A DNA stretch of 64,000 nt from COE1 sp963596435 (GTDB lineage Bacteria; Bacillota; Clostridia; Lachnospirales; Lachnospiraceae). The stretch lies in the NCBI GenBank assembly GCA_963596435.1, contig CAVBMG010000005.1, positions 12,471 through 76,470 on the forward strand. Direction: 5' to 3'. How positions within the stretch are numbered: the first letter of the stretch is position 1; the number at the start of each line of letters is the position of its first letter. Shown here in pieces: positions 8,405 through 17,192 of this stretch. Below the pieces are notes generated by a model, which was not told where the DNA came from, did not search any database, and saw nothing but the letters and a program-made list of their open reading frames with translations. The translations under genes were made by a program, and so were the position numbers.

Positions 8405-8430
8405 AAAAGGGCATGCGAACATGCCCTTTT
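8405..8430 (+). terminator. Terminator after the ABC-F gene
   Basis: AAAAGGGCATG and CATGCCCTTTT form a perfect 11-bp stem with a CGAA loop, 9 bp after the stop codon and followed by ACTTTTATT. Confidence 0.9.
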
Positions 8431-8465
8431 ACTTTTATTATTATAAAAAGAGAGGTTATCTTATC

Positions 8466-9314
8466 ATGGGACAAGTTGATTTACATGTACACTCTACCAG
8501 TTCTGACGGCACCTACACTCCAACAGAGCTTGTTAATTATGCAATAGAGAAGGGGCTGGATGCCTTCGCCCTCACAGACCACGATACTGTAGATGGCATT
8601 GATGAAGCACTGGCTGCTGCAAAAGGCAAACCCATCCGTGTCATCCCCGGTATCGAATATTCTACACGTTATCTGGATCGTGATGTGCACATCGTAGGAT
8701 TGTTTATTGATTATCAATCCCCTGATTTTAAAGCATATCTGGATCAGTTCATGGAATCCCGAACTGCCAGAAATCATAAGCTGTGTGCCAATCTGCAAAA
8801 TGCAGGCATTGATATCAGCTACGACGCCCTGTTAGAGATGTTCCCTCATTCTGTGATTACCAGAGCACATTATGCCAAGTTCCTGCTGGCACATGGCTAT
8901 GTAAAAAGCCATACCGAAGCCTTTGATCGTTATCTGGGTGATCGCACACCTTATTTCGTTCCGAGGGAAAATATCACTCCCAAAGAAGTCATTGAAGTAA
9001 CCAGAAAGGCTGGCGGTGTTCCAATTCTTGCTCATCCTACTCTCTATAAATTAGGAAAAGAACAACTGGACATTCTGGTGTCAACTCTGACAGAACAGGG
9101 TCTTATGGGCATAGAATGTATCTACAGCACCTATACTCCCGCAGAGGAACGGCAAATTAAAGCGCTTGCAGAGAAATACCATCTGCTGCCAAGCGGCGGT
9201 TCAGACTTCCATGGTACCACCAAACCCGGACTGGATCTTGGATGTGGATATGGCAAGCTCTACGTTCACGATACGATTCTTACCAATCTTGAAAAAGCAT
9301 CTTTATTGCATTGA
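8466..9314 (+). CDS. PHP-domain phosphoesterase, TrpH/RNase AM-like
   Basis: 282 residues from the ATG at 8466. The upstream in-frame extension overlaps the ABC-F gene and its terminator, while AGAGAGG (8449-8455) is a well-placed RBS for 8466. It opens with the PHP metal motif DLHVHSTSSDGT, followed by LTDHDTVDG (about 38-46), PGIEYST, a late PILAHPTLY and SGGSDFHG. These His and Asp residues bind the metal ions of the PHP active site. Family members (YciV/RNase AM) hydrolyse 3',5'-nucleoside bisphosphates or act as 5'-3' exonucleases. It is cytoplasmic and stands alone. Confidence 0.88.
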   Translation: MGQVDLHVHSTSSDGTYTPTELVNYAIEKGLDAFALTDHDTVDGIDEALAAAKGKPIRVIPGIEYSTRYLDRDVHIVGLFIDYQSPDFKAYLDQFMESRTARNHKLCANLQNAGIDISYDALLEMFPHSVITRAHYAKFLLAHGYVKSHTEAFDRYLGDRTPYFVPRENITPKEVIEVTRKAGGVPILAHPTLYKLGKEQLDILVSTLTEQGLMGIECIYSTYTPAEERQIKALAEKYHLLPSGGSDFHGTTKPGLDLGCGYGKLYVHDTILTNLEKASLLH

Positions 9315-9333
9315 TTCAATACCTTATCCAGCA

Positions 9334-9368
9334 AAAAGCCACAGGATAAACAACTCCCTGTGGCTTTT
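9334..9368. terminator. Bidirectional terminator between the PHP and GH31 genes
   Basis: AAAAGCCACAGG and CCTGTGGCTTTT form a 12-bp stem flanked by A and T runs. It lies between two convergent genes and serves both strands. Confidence 0.9.
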
Positions 9369-9389
9369 ATACTATATAAATTTCTATAA

Positions 9390-11462
9390 TTATTCATTGT
9401 AAATAGGATAGTCGCATCCCTCTCGCATCATAACTGGAATAATGTCGATTGGTGCGGGAACTGTTACATACTGTCCACCTTCATACACTTTCTTCGTATA
9501 GGCATCTGTCCATTTGCATCCGGCTGGAAGATAGATTCTACGCTCTGTAGCACCAGCTTCCATTACAGGAGATACCAGAAGATCAGAACCAAACATATAG
9601 GAATCTTCTACATTCCAGCATTCTGCATCTTTGGGAAACTCATAGAATAACGGACGCATAACCGGTGCACCGCTATTGCTCGCTTCTTCCATGCATTTTC
9701 TCACATAAGGACGAAGTCTCTCTCTGATAAAGAGATATTTCTTGAGAATCTCATAATTATCCTCACCGAAGCTCCATACCTCATTATCCTGTCCACTGGT
9801 AAGCTGACGAACACCATTACGAAATTCCTCTTCTCTCTCATACCATGGTGAGCGCTCACCATGCATACGAAATACCGGGCAAAAAGCTCCCCATGCAAAC
9901 CAACGAACCAGTAACTCCTGGAATTCAGGCTTATCTATCTGCCCCCCCAGGAAACCACCAATATCAGAGGTCCACCATGGAATACCTGCCATTCCCATGC
10001 TAAGTCCAGCCTGTAGCTGCTCTCTCATGGAACGGAAGGAAGAATAAATATCCCCAGACCATGTTAAAACACCATACTTCTGGCTGCCAGCCCAGGCACA
10101 ACGCACCAGGCTCATGACTTCCTTCTCACCCTCTGCCTTTAAGCCTTCATAGAAGCCTTTTGCATAGCCGACAGGATAGGTATTGGTGCACTGCAAGGCA
10201 GGTCCTGCATAGTAACGATAATTATCAAAATCATAAGGACCATACTCCGGTTCTGCCTCATCTAACCAGAAGCAGCGTATACCATAGCGGTAATAGTTCT
10301 CTTTACAGCGATCCCATACGAATTTCTGAGCACCCGGATGTGTTGCATCAAAGTACACGATATCTCCCATCCAGGTAGCATGATATGGAAGCCCTCTGTC
10401 TGCATTGACCAGATAACCCAGATCATTCATCTTGGCATAATTCTCACTGCGTTCATCCACAGTCGGCCATACAGATACAACCGTCTCGATTCCCATGTCC
10501 TTTAACTCTTTCACCATGGCTTCCGGGTCTGGCCAGTCTAATGGCTCGAATTTAAAATCCCCCTGTCTTGTCCAGTGGAAGAAGTCAATGACAATGGCAT
10601 CCATGGGCAGTCCACGTCTCTTATGCTCTCTGGCTACCGCCAAAAGCTCATCCTGTGTACGATAACGCAGCTTACACTGCCAATATCCCATACCATATTC
10701 TGGCATCATAGGCGTACGCCCTGTTGCCAGGGAATACTGGGCTTCAATTTCCGCAGGAGTATCACCCGCAGTAATAAAATAATCCATTTTCTTCGTACTC
10801 TTGGCATACCACTCTGTCTTGTTCATACCAAATGCCACAGTACCAATGGCAGGATTGTTCCAGAAGAAACCATATCCTCTGCTGGATACATAAAAAGGAA
10901 CGCTTGCCTGGGAATTGCGGTGAGCCAGTTCCAGAATCTCCCCCTTTTTATTCAGGTTCTTCTCCTGATACTGTCCCATACCGAATATCTTCTCATCATC
11001 AAAAGCTTCAAAACGGGCAGTCAATTCAAAATCATTGGTTCCCATAATCGGCTTTAACTCTCTTCCTGTGATACGAAGAGGCACACAATAACGGTTGATA
11101 CGATCTCTCGTTCTCCAGTATTCCTGTGTCAGCAGTTCTCCCTTTTGATTATAGAAGGAAATCCATCCCTCAAAAGACACCTTCGCCGTGATCTTGCCAT
11201 TGGTAATCTGTGCCTGTGTTGCTGTCTGATGATACTTGGCATATTCTTCTCCCTTGTACCAGGGATCTGTGACGTCAATTGTTTCAAATGTGATCTGTGG
11301 CTCCACAGACTCCACCTTCTCTGTCAAAGCCCAGTCATTCTCATCCATCTTAGGCAGTGCAGTCATTCGCACACGCAGGGAGTTGGCTCCCCATGCCTCG
11401 ATCCACACCTGTGATTTACCCTCAGCAATTATGATTTTGTTCTCTTCCTGATAAATATGCAT
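9390..11462 (-). CDS. GH31 glycosidase, probable alpha-xylosidase
   Basis: 690 residues from the ATG at 11462, which sits 8 nt after GGAAAGGGATGG; the ATG four codons earlier lies inside that RBS. It has a GH31 N-terminal beta-sandwich and a (beta/alpha)8 barrel. The nucleophile Asp is in CFWLDEAEPEYGP and the acid/base Asp in LTWSGDIYSSF; MPEYGMGYWQCKLRYRT is also typical. FWLDEAEPE is common in the alpha-xylosidase branch, but alpha-glucosidase cannot be excluded. There is no signal peptide, so it acts in the cytoplasm. It is 38 bp downstream of the GH74-like gene, which supports removal of xylosyl units from imported xyloglucan fragments. Confidence 0.85.
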   Translation of the reverse strand: MHIYQEENKIIIAEGKSQVWIEAWGANSLRVRMTALPKMDENDWALTEKVESVEPQITFETIDVTDPWYKGEEYAKYHQTATQAQITNGKITAKVSFEGWISFYNQKGELLTQEYWRTRDRINRYCVPLRITGRELKPIMGTNDFELTARFEAFDDEKIFGMGQYQEKNLNKKGEILELAHRNSQASVPFYVSSRGYGFFWNNPAIGTVAFGMNKTEWYAKSTKKMDYFITAGDTPAEIEAQYSLATGRTPMMPEYGMGYWQCKLRYRTQDELLAVAREHKRRGLPMDAIVIDFFHWTRQGDFKFEPLDWPDPEAMVKELKDMGIETVVSVWPTVDERSENYAKMNDLGYLVNADRGLPYHATWMGDIVYFDATHPGAQKFVWDRCKENYYRYGIRCFWLDEAEPEYGPYDFDNYRYYAGPALQCTNTYPVGYAKGFYEGLKAEGEKEVMSLVRCAWAGSQKYGVLTWSGDIYSSFRSMREQLQAGLSMGMAGIPWWTSDIGGFLGGQIDKPEFQELLVRWFAWGAFCPVFRMHGERSPWYEREEEFRNGVRQLTSGQDNEVWSFGEDNYEILKKYLFIRERLRPYVRKCMEEASNSGAPVMRPLFYEFPKDAECWNVEDSYMFGSDLLVSPVMEAGATERRIYLPAGCKWTDAYTKKVYEGGQYVTVPAPIDIIPVMMREGCDYPIYNE

Positions 11463-11500
11463 ATTAATAACCATCCCTTTCCGTATACAAAAACTACCGT

Positions 11501-13846
11501 TTATGATTTTGATATACTTCCATATTTTATTCCATTGGAGCCTGTTGCCAGATAGAATCTGCCAAACACTCTACAGTCTCCATCTATACTGTTGATTTCA
11601 CCATACATCTGTCTGTCAGTATTGAGCCGTTCAAAGCTCGCACCATCATTCAGACTACGATAAAATCCATACTCTCCATCTATAATACCATTGCAGTAAA
11701 TTGCCTTGTTATCTCTATAATAATCCGCATCAGGTGCGCCAAGTCCAAGCCCCATACGATAAATGGCATCGCCATCTGCTGACAACTTACGCAAGGTCAC
11801 TGTATCTTTATCCGGTGCATAGATCAGTTTCCATAAGCCACCCTGTCCTGTTGCAATATAGAAAGTACCTGTCTTGCCGGTTTCTCCACGTATTTCCGTT
11901 CTGTTTGCACAATCAATCAAGCCAAAATTCACAATAGGAAATTCATCTGGCAACTGATACTGATGATATGTACTGCCACTGTCATGGCTGATATAGAAGT
12001 CCGAATGATCTCCCCATCCGTAGAAAAGACTGCTGTCCGTTCTGTCTGCATATACTTTAAGTCTGCCCGTTATCACCTGACTGTCCTGTAAGTCATAGAC
12101 TTTTCCAAAAGAAAATGTCTCTCCACCATCATGACTTACCAACAATCTGCTAATCGGAAGATCAATGCCATCTGCAACAGACCACACAATATGCTTCGTA
12201 TCAGGAGACAGTGCTACCCATCCAGAATTCACATTCGGACATTCTATGAAATGAAGCGCCTCATCCAATTCTTTCGATAATCCAAAAGGCATTGGCAATC
12301 TTCGGAAAGTGCGTCCCTGATCATGTGACAGAATCAAGCCGCCTTTTGTCTTACCAGTCCAGTTACCTCTTGGTGTTACGATAAGACAATCAGGGTCTGC
12401 ATCTGAGAAATCCGCATTGATACAGGTAATATATCGGTTGCCCTGTGCATCTGCAAAAGAGTTACTGCAAGGCTTATCTACGCTGGTAAAGGCAAATCCT
12501 CCCAAATCTCCAAGGATATCCACAACCTGTACCTCTCCTTTTGGCATGCTGTACACATTTAAGTGCACCGTTTCCTCAATTCCATCACACCAGTCCATAA
12601 ATTCACATGCCTGTGTATCTTTTAGATTCTTCGTTCTGAATACACCAGTACCAGAATTGAACCACGCTTCATTGTCATCATATGGATTAATGACCATATC
12701 GCTCAGCCAGTGAATCAGGTTATGACCACCATTACACTCTGGTCTCATATATGGCGCTCTGAATGTCATAATACCCTCTTTCAGATCATAAAGAATCTGC
12801 TGCCAGGTCTGCCCATAATCATAGGAACGAAATATGCTGTCTCCATCATCCTTCACAATCGTACTGCACACTACAAGTCCCGGAGTCTGTGCAGATACAC
12901 TGATCCCTGAAAAGCCAAAATCCAACGCCTCTCCTGCTACTGTCTGGGGAAGATTCACTCCGGTTGTATTACTGGAAGTTACCGGCGTGATCTCCACGAA
13001 ATCTCCAATCGTACCATCTGGACATAAAGTATATCTGGCGATTCTGCCATCAATTGTATCTCCTGAGTCACAGCTGTAGCCATTCTCAATGACATAAGAA
13101 CGTCTTCCTGTAGAGGCAAATGTCACATACAGATACTTGTCATCGACCGCATATCGCTGTGCTACCAGACCATTACGTTTGCAGCCCTCTATCACTCTGC
13201 TTGCAGGCTCTGCCATCTGCTCGAAACGCTGTCCTTTGTCATAAGAAATATAAAGACTGTGACCTCTCATCTGCTCAGTGCCTGTTGTCACACCCGCTGT
13301 CCCTACAATTAGGGCTTTTCCCTCCTGTGTAACAAAGGTCAGATACTTTTCTGACAGTGATGTCACTTTTGACCAGGTATGTCCCAGATCATGAGTAAGT
13401 AACAATCCATCCTGCTGACTGGCATAGTATAAGGTATTCGCATCTTCCTGATCTACCCACAGTCTATCAGCGGTTCCTCTGCCATTTAGATTGCCATGGA
13501 CAAATACTGGGATCTCCTTGTAGTGGAAATGTTCACCATAATCCTCTGAAATCGCAAGAACACCATTCTTCCCACTTCTCTCTCCCTCACCGCAGGCTAT
13601 GTATAAACGATTGGGAGCATTGTAATCAAGTGCAATCGCTATGGGAAATGTCTCACTCAAATCTTCCATTGTTACATGAAAAATAAGACTGATCCATTTC
13701 TGCTCCTTTGCATCAAACCGGTAGGTTCCGCCTATATCTGTCCTCGCATACAGAACATCCTTCTGTCTGGGATGATACAGGAATCCGGTTACATATCCGC
13801 CTCCGGGAATCGGCAGATTTTTATACTCATAAGGAATCTGTTTCAT
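11501..13846 (-). CDS. GH74-like xyloglucan-active enzyme without a signal peptide
   Basis: 781 residues from the ATG at 13846, which is 7 nt after AGGAGGG; the ATG 21 bp earlier has no RBS. The protein is built of BNR/Asp-box repeats (YDKGQRFE, YDYGQTWQ, HDQGRTFRR, HDGGETFS, HDSGSTYH), as in the two seven-bladed propellers of GH74. The start GGGYVTGFLYHPRQKDVLYARTD matches the family, and its Asp corresponds to one catalytic acid. ILGDLGGFAFTS probably carries the second. GH74 enzymes cut xyloglucan and are usually secreted; this copy has no leader. With GH31 next to it, it probably digests imported oligosaccharides. Confidence 0.83.
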   Translation of the reverse strand: MKQIPYEYKNLPIPGGGYVTGFLYHPRQKDVLYARTDIGGTYRFDAKEQKWISLIFHVTMEDLSETFPIAIALDYNAPNRLYIACGEGERSGKNGVLAISEDYGEHFHYKEIPVFVHGNLNGRGTADRLWVDQEDANTLYYASQQDGLLLTHDLGHTWSKVTSLSEKYLTFVTQEGKALIVGTAGVTTGTEQMRGHSLYISYDKGQRFEQMAEPASRVIEGCKRNGLVAQRYAVDDKYLYVTFASTGRRSYVIENGYSCDSGDTIDGRIARYTLCPDGTIGDFVEITPVTSSNTTGVNLPQTVAGEALDFGFSGISVSAQTPGLVVCSTIVKDDGDSIFRSYDYGQTWQQILYDLKEGIMTFRAPYMRPECNGGHNLIHWLSDMVINPYDDNEAWFNSGTGVFRTKNLKDTQACEFMDWCDGIEETVHLNVYSMPKGEVQVVDILGDLGGFAFTSVDKPCSNSFADAQGNRYITCINADFSDADPDCLIVTPRGNWTGKTKGGLILSHDQGRTFRRLPMPFGLSKELDEALHFIECPNVNSGWVALSPDTKHIVWSVADGIDLPISRLLVSHDGGETFSFGKVYDLQDSQVITGRLKVYADRTDSSLFYGWGDHSDFYISHDSGSTYHQYQLPDEFPIVNFGLIDCANRTEIRGETGKTGTFYIATGQGGLWKLIYAPDKDTVTLRKLSADGDAIYRMGLGLGAPDADYYRDNKAIYCNGIIDGEYGFYRSLNDGASFERLNTDRQMYGEINSIDGDCRVFGRFYLATGSNGIKYGSISKS

Positions 13847-13973
13847 CTGATACCCTCCTGTCCTCATTTTGTCTTTATTTTATAACAGAATAGGGTAAAA
13901 AAATACATTACTATTTAGTTATGTATATAGTAAAAAAGACGAATTATTTTCAAATCCGCCTCTCCATTCATTC

Positions 13974-14849
13974 TTATTTTGCCGCAAGTGCCTTGGTAAG
14001 CTCCTCTATTTTCCGCTCCAGTTTTTCCCTGTCTTTTCTTGACTGTTCCAGTTCTTCTGCCTGCTGTGCAAGCATGTTCTCCTGTTGAAGTATCTTGTCA
14101 CTCTGCTGTGCTATCGTATCATGCAGATATTTCTGTTCCAGCTCATAATCTTCCCGATCTCTACATCTTTCACGCACATTGAAATCAGCATATAAATCAC
14201 ATAACGTATTGGAAGCTTCTGTAAAATATTCATTGTCTTTTGCAATCATTTTCATTTCCTCCCAAGTCTTCGCCTTAAACAGTCTCGCCCAGAAATCAAG
14301 ATTCCATTCTTTATCTGCCTGCGTTGCCAGTTCTATATGTGATAAGTCTAACACATTCACTGCAAACTTACTACTGTAAATCCTGTGCTGCACTACATCC
14401 ATCAAAAGATTTCGTGAATAAAAGATTGGCTGCTCTTCAAATGGTGAGAAATTCAGAATTCCAATATGGATTGCAGGTTTTGTGTCTATATACTGGTCAC
14501 CTTTTTGCAGATTATTATACATACGACTCAAGTACCCAATTGAACGTTCAGGCCAATCATGGTGATTCACCACCTGCATTTCCAGGTTTATTTGTTGATA
14601 GTTGTTCAATATAGCCTTAATATCCAGTCGGAACTCCTTATCCTGAATCGCTTCTCCAATCACAATAGGATTCATAATCTCTACAGATAGGATTTCTTCC
14701 GGCCGCATATGTAATAAAGAACCTAACAAACCTTTTAATGCCCTGTTGTTCTTTTGAAATAATGCCCGAAACATGTAATCATTGGTCATGTTATATTCAA
14801 TTTCACCGGTTGCTTTTTGCAACTCTGGAGTAAATTTCACTTTATTCAT
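13974..14849 (-). CDS. Rpn/PD-(D/E)XK nuclease-family protein
   Basis: 291 residues. The start MTNDYMFRALFQKNNRALKG is the hallmark of Rpn (recombination-promoting nuclease, transposase_31/PDDEXK_2) proteins. The nuclease core is seen as FRLDIKAILNNYQQINLEMQV, giving the Asp and Glu-x-Gln of PD-(D/E)XK folds. Residues about 235-290 are a Gln/Glu-rich coiled coil (QQENMLAQQAEELEQSRKDREKL). Such genes are often multicopy in Lachnospiraceae. It interrupts the glycan cluster and has no evident link to it, so it may be an insertion. Confidence 0.82.
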   Translation of the reverse strand: MNKVKFTPELQKATGEIEYNMTNDYMFRALFQKNNRALKGLLGSLLHMRPEEILSVEIMNPIVIGEAIQDKEFRLDIKAILNNYQQINLEMQVVNHHDWPERSIGYLSRMYNNLQKGDQYIDTKPAIHIGILNFSPFEEQPIFYSRNLLMDVVQHRIYSSKFAVNVLDLSHIELATQADKEWNLDFWARLFKAKTWEEMKMIAKDNEYFTEASNTLCDLYADFNVRERCRDREDYELEQKYLHDTIAQQSDKILQQENMLAQQAEELEQSRKDREKLERKIEELTKALAAK

Positions 14850-14873
14850 TTATCATGTCCTTTTCCTGTCATA

Positions 14874-14889
14874 TTACAAACGTTTGTAA
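14874..14889. promoter_or_regulatory. 16-bp palindrome, possible LacI-type operator
   Basis: TTACAAACGTTTGTAA is a perfect palindrome with a central CG, the shape of LacI/GalR-family operators. It lies 24 bp upstream of the Rpn gene start and 74 bp after the end of the GH105-GH28 gene. No cognate regulator is adjacent. Confidence 0.4.
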
Positions 14890-14963
14890 AGGGCATTATA
14901 TCAAGTCATATGTGAAAAGCAAGCCAAATGTAAAAACTCGTACCTGAAATGTCAAAAGTCGTA

Positions 14964-17171
14964 CTAACAGCTATAATTCCAAGGTTCTTCGCTCTTTTGT
15001 TCTTCACGTTCTTTTCTTGTATCTGTAAGTATTACTTCAACATCTTTCTTATGCAAATATTCAGCATTCTCATAGTCATAGCCTGCCTTGGCTGCATGTA
15101 TCTGCAGATTTTCAAAGGTAAAATCCGACAATGCATACTGATCGGGCTTGGACTGTACATCAAAGAACGTATCGCATGTAATATTACAGTTTCGCATGGT
15201 TACATGATCTGCATAGGACATGGGGATATCTTTACGATCCTGTAAATCATAGAATTGTGTCCATGGATTGATGTTAATAAAATTCGTAATACTTCCCTGA
15301 ATATCTTCCATCAGAATATATTCATAATGCTGTGGGGTATCCGGGCGCATTTTAAGCCACAGCAGATTATAACCGTCCAATACCTTAATTCTTCTCACGA
15401 TGATATTTTTGTTATGGACAGACTCTGAGCCACAGGTAAGGCATCCATGGCAAAAGCCATATATACAGTCTTCTACCAGCACACGTTCATTGATACCATT
15501 CTCAGGTGCTGTGTCTGCCCACGGTCCTTTACCGCCTTTTAATACAACAGAATCATCATTTACTTCCAGATAGCAGTTCTTCACCAGTACATCATGACAT
15601 ACATCAATATCTATGGCATCTGTACTTGGCGCCTTGATGGGATCTGCAGGGCTGTATATTCTGCAATTCAAGTATTTTACGTGATCGCATTGATACAGAT
15701 GGTTCGTCCAGAAATGAGCGTTCTGCAAGTTTAAGCCTGCCACCAGTACGTTACTACAATGTGAGAGGTATACAAGTCTTGGTCTTTGTTCATCCTTGTT
15801 CGTACAATCGGGATTCCATTTGCGCCGCAGCCAGAACGCCCTCCAGGAACGCAAGCCATTTCCATCAATTGTACCATCACCACACATGGTAAAGCCGTCT
15901 ATCCCATCTGCATTGATCAAAGCTGCAAAATAAAGACATGTCTGCCCTTCTATTCTGGTTTCTATCAAAGGATAATCTGAAACATCGTCACTGCCCTTTA
16001 ATACACCGCCTTTTGCTACATACAAATTCACTCCCTGCCTGAAGAAAAGTGCGCCTGTCAGATAAGTGCCAGCCGGTACAACGATAACTCCACCGCCTTT
16101 TGCCGCAACTGTATCAATAAGCTGCTGTATCTCCTTTGTATGTATTTTTCCATCATCCAAAATCTCATAATCGGTCAGCTTATATTGCGTTCCCAGCTCT
16201 TGCAGTGTAGGAATCCTGGTATCAAAGAACCACTTGTCAATGGGAGTTCCATCAGGAAAACTCTCACCAATGATCTGCTCCATCTCTTCACACATCAATA
16301 AAAATGCGCCTACACCATGAAGGTCATTTGTGCTGACAGGTCTGTGAATATAATGATCATAATTACCTACTCCTGTTCCGATACATACATCGCCTACCAG
16401 CAGATCTTCGCCCTGCCATGTGAGACTGTTAATTACGGCTTCATAGCCTTTTCTGGCATATTTCAGATATTCTCTGTCCAACAGCCCTTTGCGTACTGCC
16501 TTGCACAATGCTGCCACATAGAGACAGCTACAGGAATTCTCCAGCCAGTTACCAGCATCTGCGCCTTTATCTACGACCTGATACCATCGTCCTTCTTCTG
16601 ATTGAAAAGCAACAAGAGACTTTAACAGGTTGACTGCCATTTCCTCTAACTCTTTTCTATCTGCATGTTCCAGTGGAATGAAGTCCAGCTCATCCAGAAG
16701 TGCAACAGGAACCCATCCCATTGCTCTGCCCCAGAATTCTGGTGAACAGCCAGTCTCAGGATCTCCCATCCAGCCACATCTCTCCTGTGGACACCATGCC
16801 TTGTGAAAATATCCTCCCTCCGGTGTAGTCGGATAGGTATCAATTGCCTGCATAAGATAATCCAGCACTTTCTTATATTTCTCATCACCTGTTCTTTGAT
16901 ACAACGAATACAGCAGAATTCCCGGCTGCATATCATCAAACTGTCCCATATCTGCGCTCTTAATCTCTCCCTGGGGCGTAATCACAGAATCTACCCAAGC
17001 CTTTACATACTGCGCATATTTTTCTTCTTTGCACAGTTCATAAGTCTTGTACACGCTGGACAGAAATACTCCCTGATGATAATGAAATCTCCATTCTGGC
17101 GGTAATTTTGTGGCTTCATAGGTTCGCATCATTGTCTCAATGGATGCCTTTGCATATTCTATCGGTCTCAT
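14964..17171 (-). CDS. GH105-GH28 fusion: unsaturated galacturonyl hydrolase plus polygalacturonase
   Basis: 735 residues with two catalytic modules. Residues about 1-325 are a GH105 (alpha/alpha)6 barrel (YteR/RhiN type), with ERCGWMGDPETGCSPEFWGRAMGW and SCSCLYVAAL; these hydrolases remove the unsaturated uronyl end left by lyases. Residues about 335-735 are a GH28 right-handed beta-helix with STDAIDIDV, NDDSVVLKGG, HGCLTCGSE and RRIKV, which correspond to the NTD, DD, GHG and RIK motifs. There is no signal peptide. Joining the two activities would let one cytoplasmic protein clear both saturated and unsaturated ends of pectic oligomers. It is the last gene of the leftward run begun at GH2. 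Confidence 0.86.
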   Translation of the reverse strand: MRPIEYAKASIETMMRTYEATKLPPEWRFHYHQGVFLSSVYKTYELCKEEKYAQYVKAWVDSVITPQGEIKSADMGQFDDMQPGILLYSLYQRTGDEKYKKVLDYLMQAIDTYPTTPEGGYFHKAWCPQERCGWMGDPETGCSPEFWGRAMGWVPVALLDELDFIPLEHADRKELEEMAVNLLKSLVAFQSEEGRWYQVVDKGADAGNWLENSCSCLYVAALCKAVRKGLLDREYLKYARKGYEAVINSLTWQGEDLLVGDVCIGTGVGNYDHYIHRPVSTNDLHGVGAFLLMCEEMEQIIGESFPDGTPIDKWFFDTRIPTLQELGTQYKLTDYEILDDGKIHTKEIQQLIDTVAAKGGGVIVVPAGTYLTGALFFRQGVNLYVAKGGVLKGSDDVSDYPLIETRIEGQTCLYFAALINADGIDGFTMCGDGTIDGNGLRSWRAFWLRRKWNPDCTNKDEQRPRLVYLSHCSNVLVAGLNLQNAHFWTNHLYQCDHVKYLNCRIYSPADPIKAPSTDAIDIDVCHDVLVKNCYLEVNDDSVVLKGGKGPWADTAPENGINERVLVEDCIYGFCHGCLTCGSESVHNKNIIVRRIKVLDGYNLLWLKMRPDTPQHYEYILMEDIQGSITNFININPWTQFYDLQDRKDIPMSYADHVTMRNCNITCDTFFDVQSKPDQYALSDFTFENLQIHAAKAGYDYENAEYLHKKDVEVILTDTRKEREEQKSEEPWNYSC

Positions 17172-17192
17172 ATTCTCGTTCCTTCTGACACT

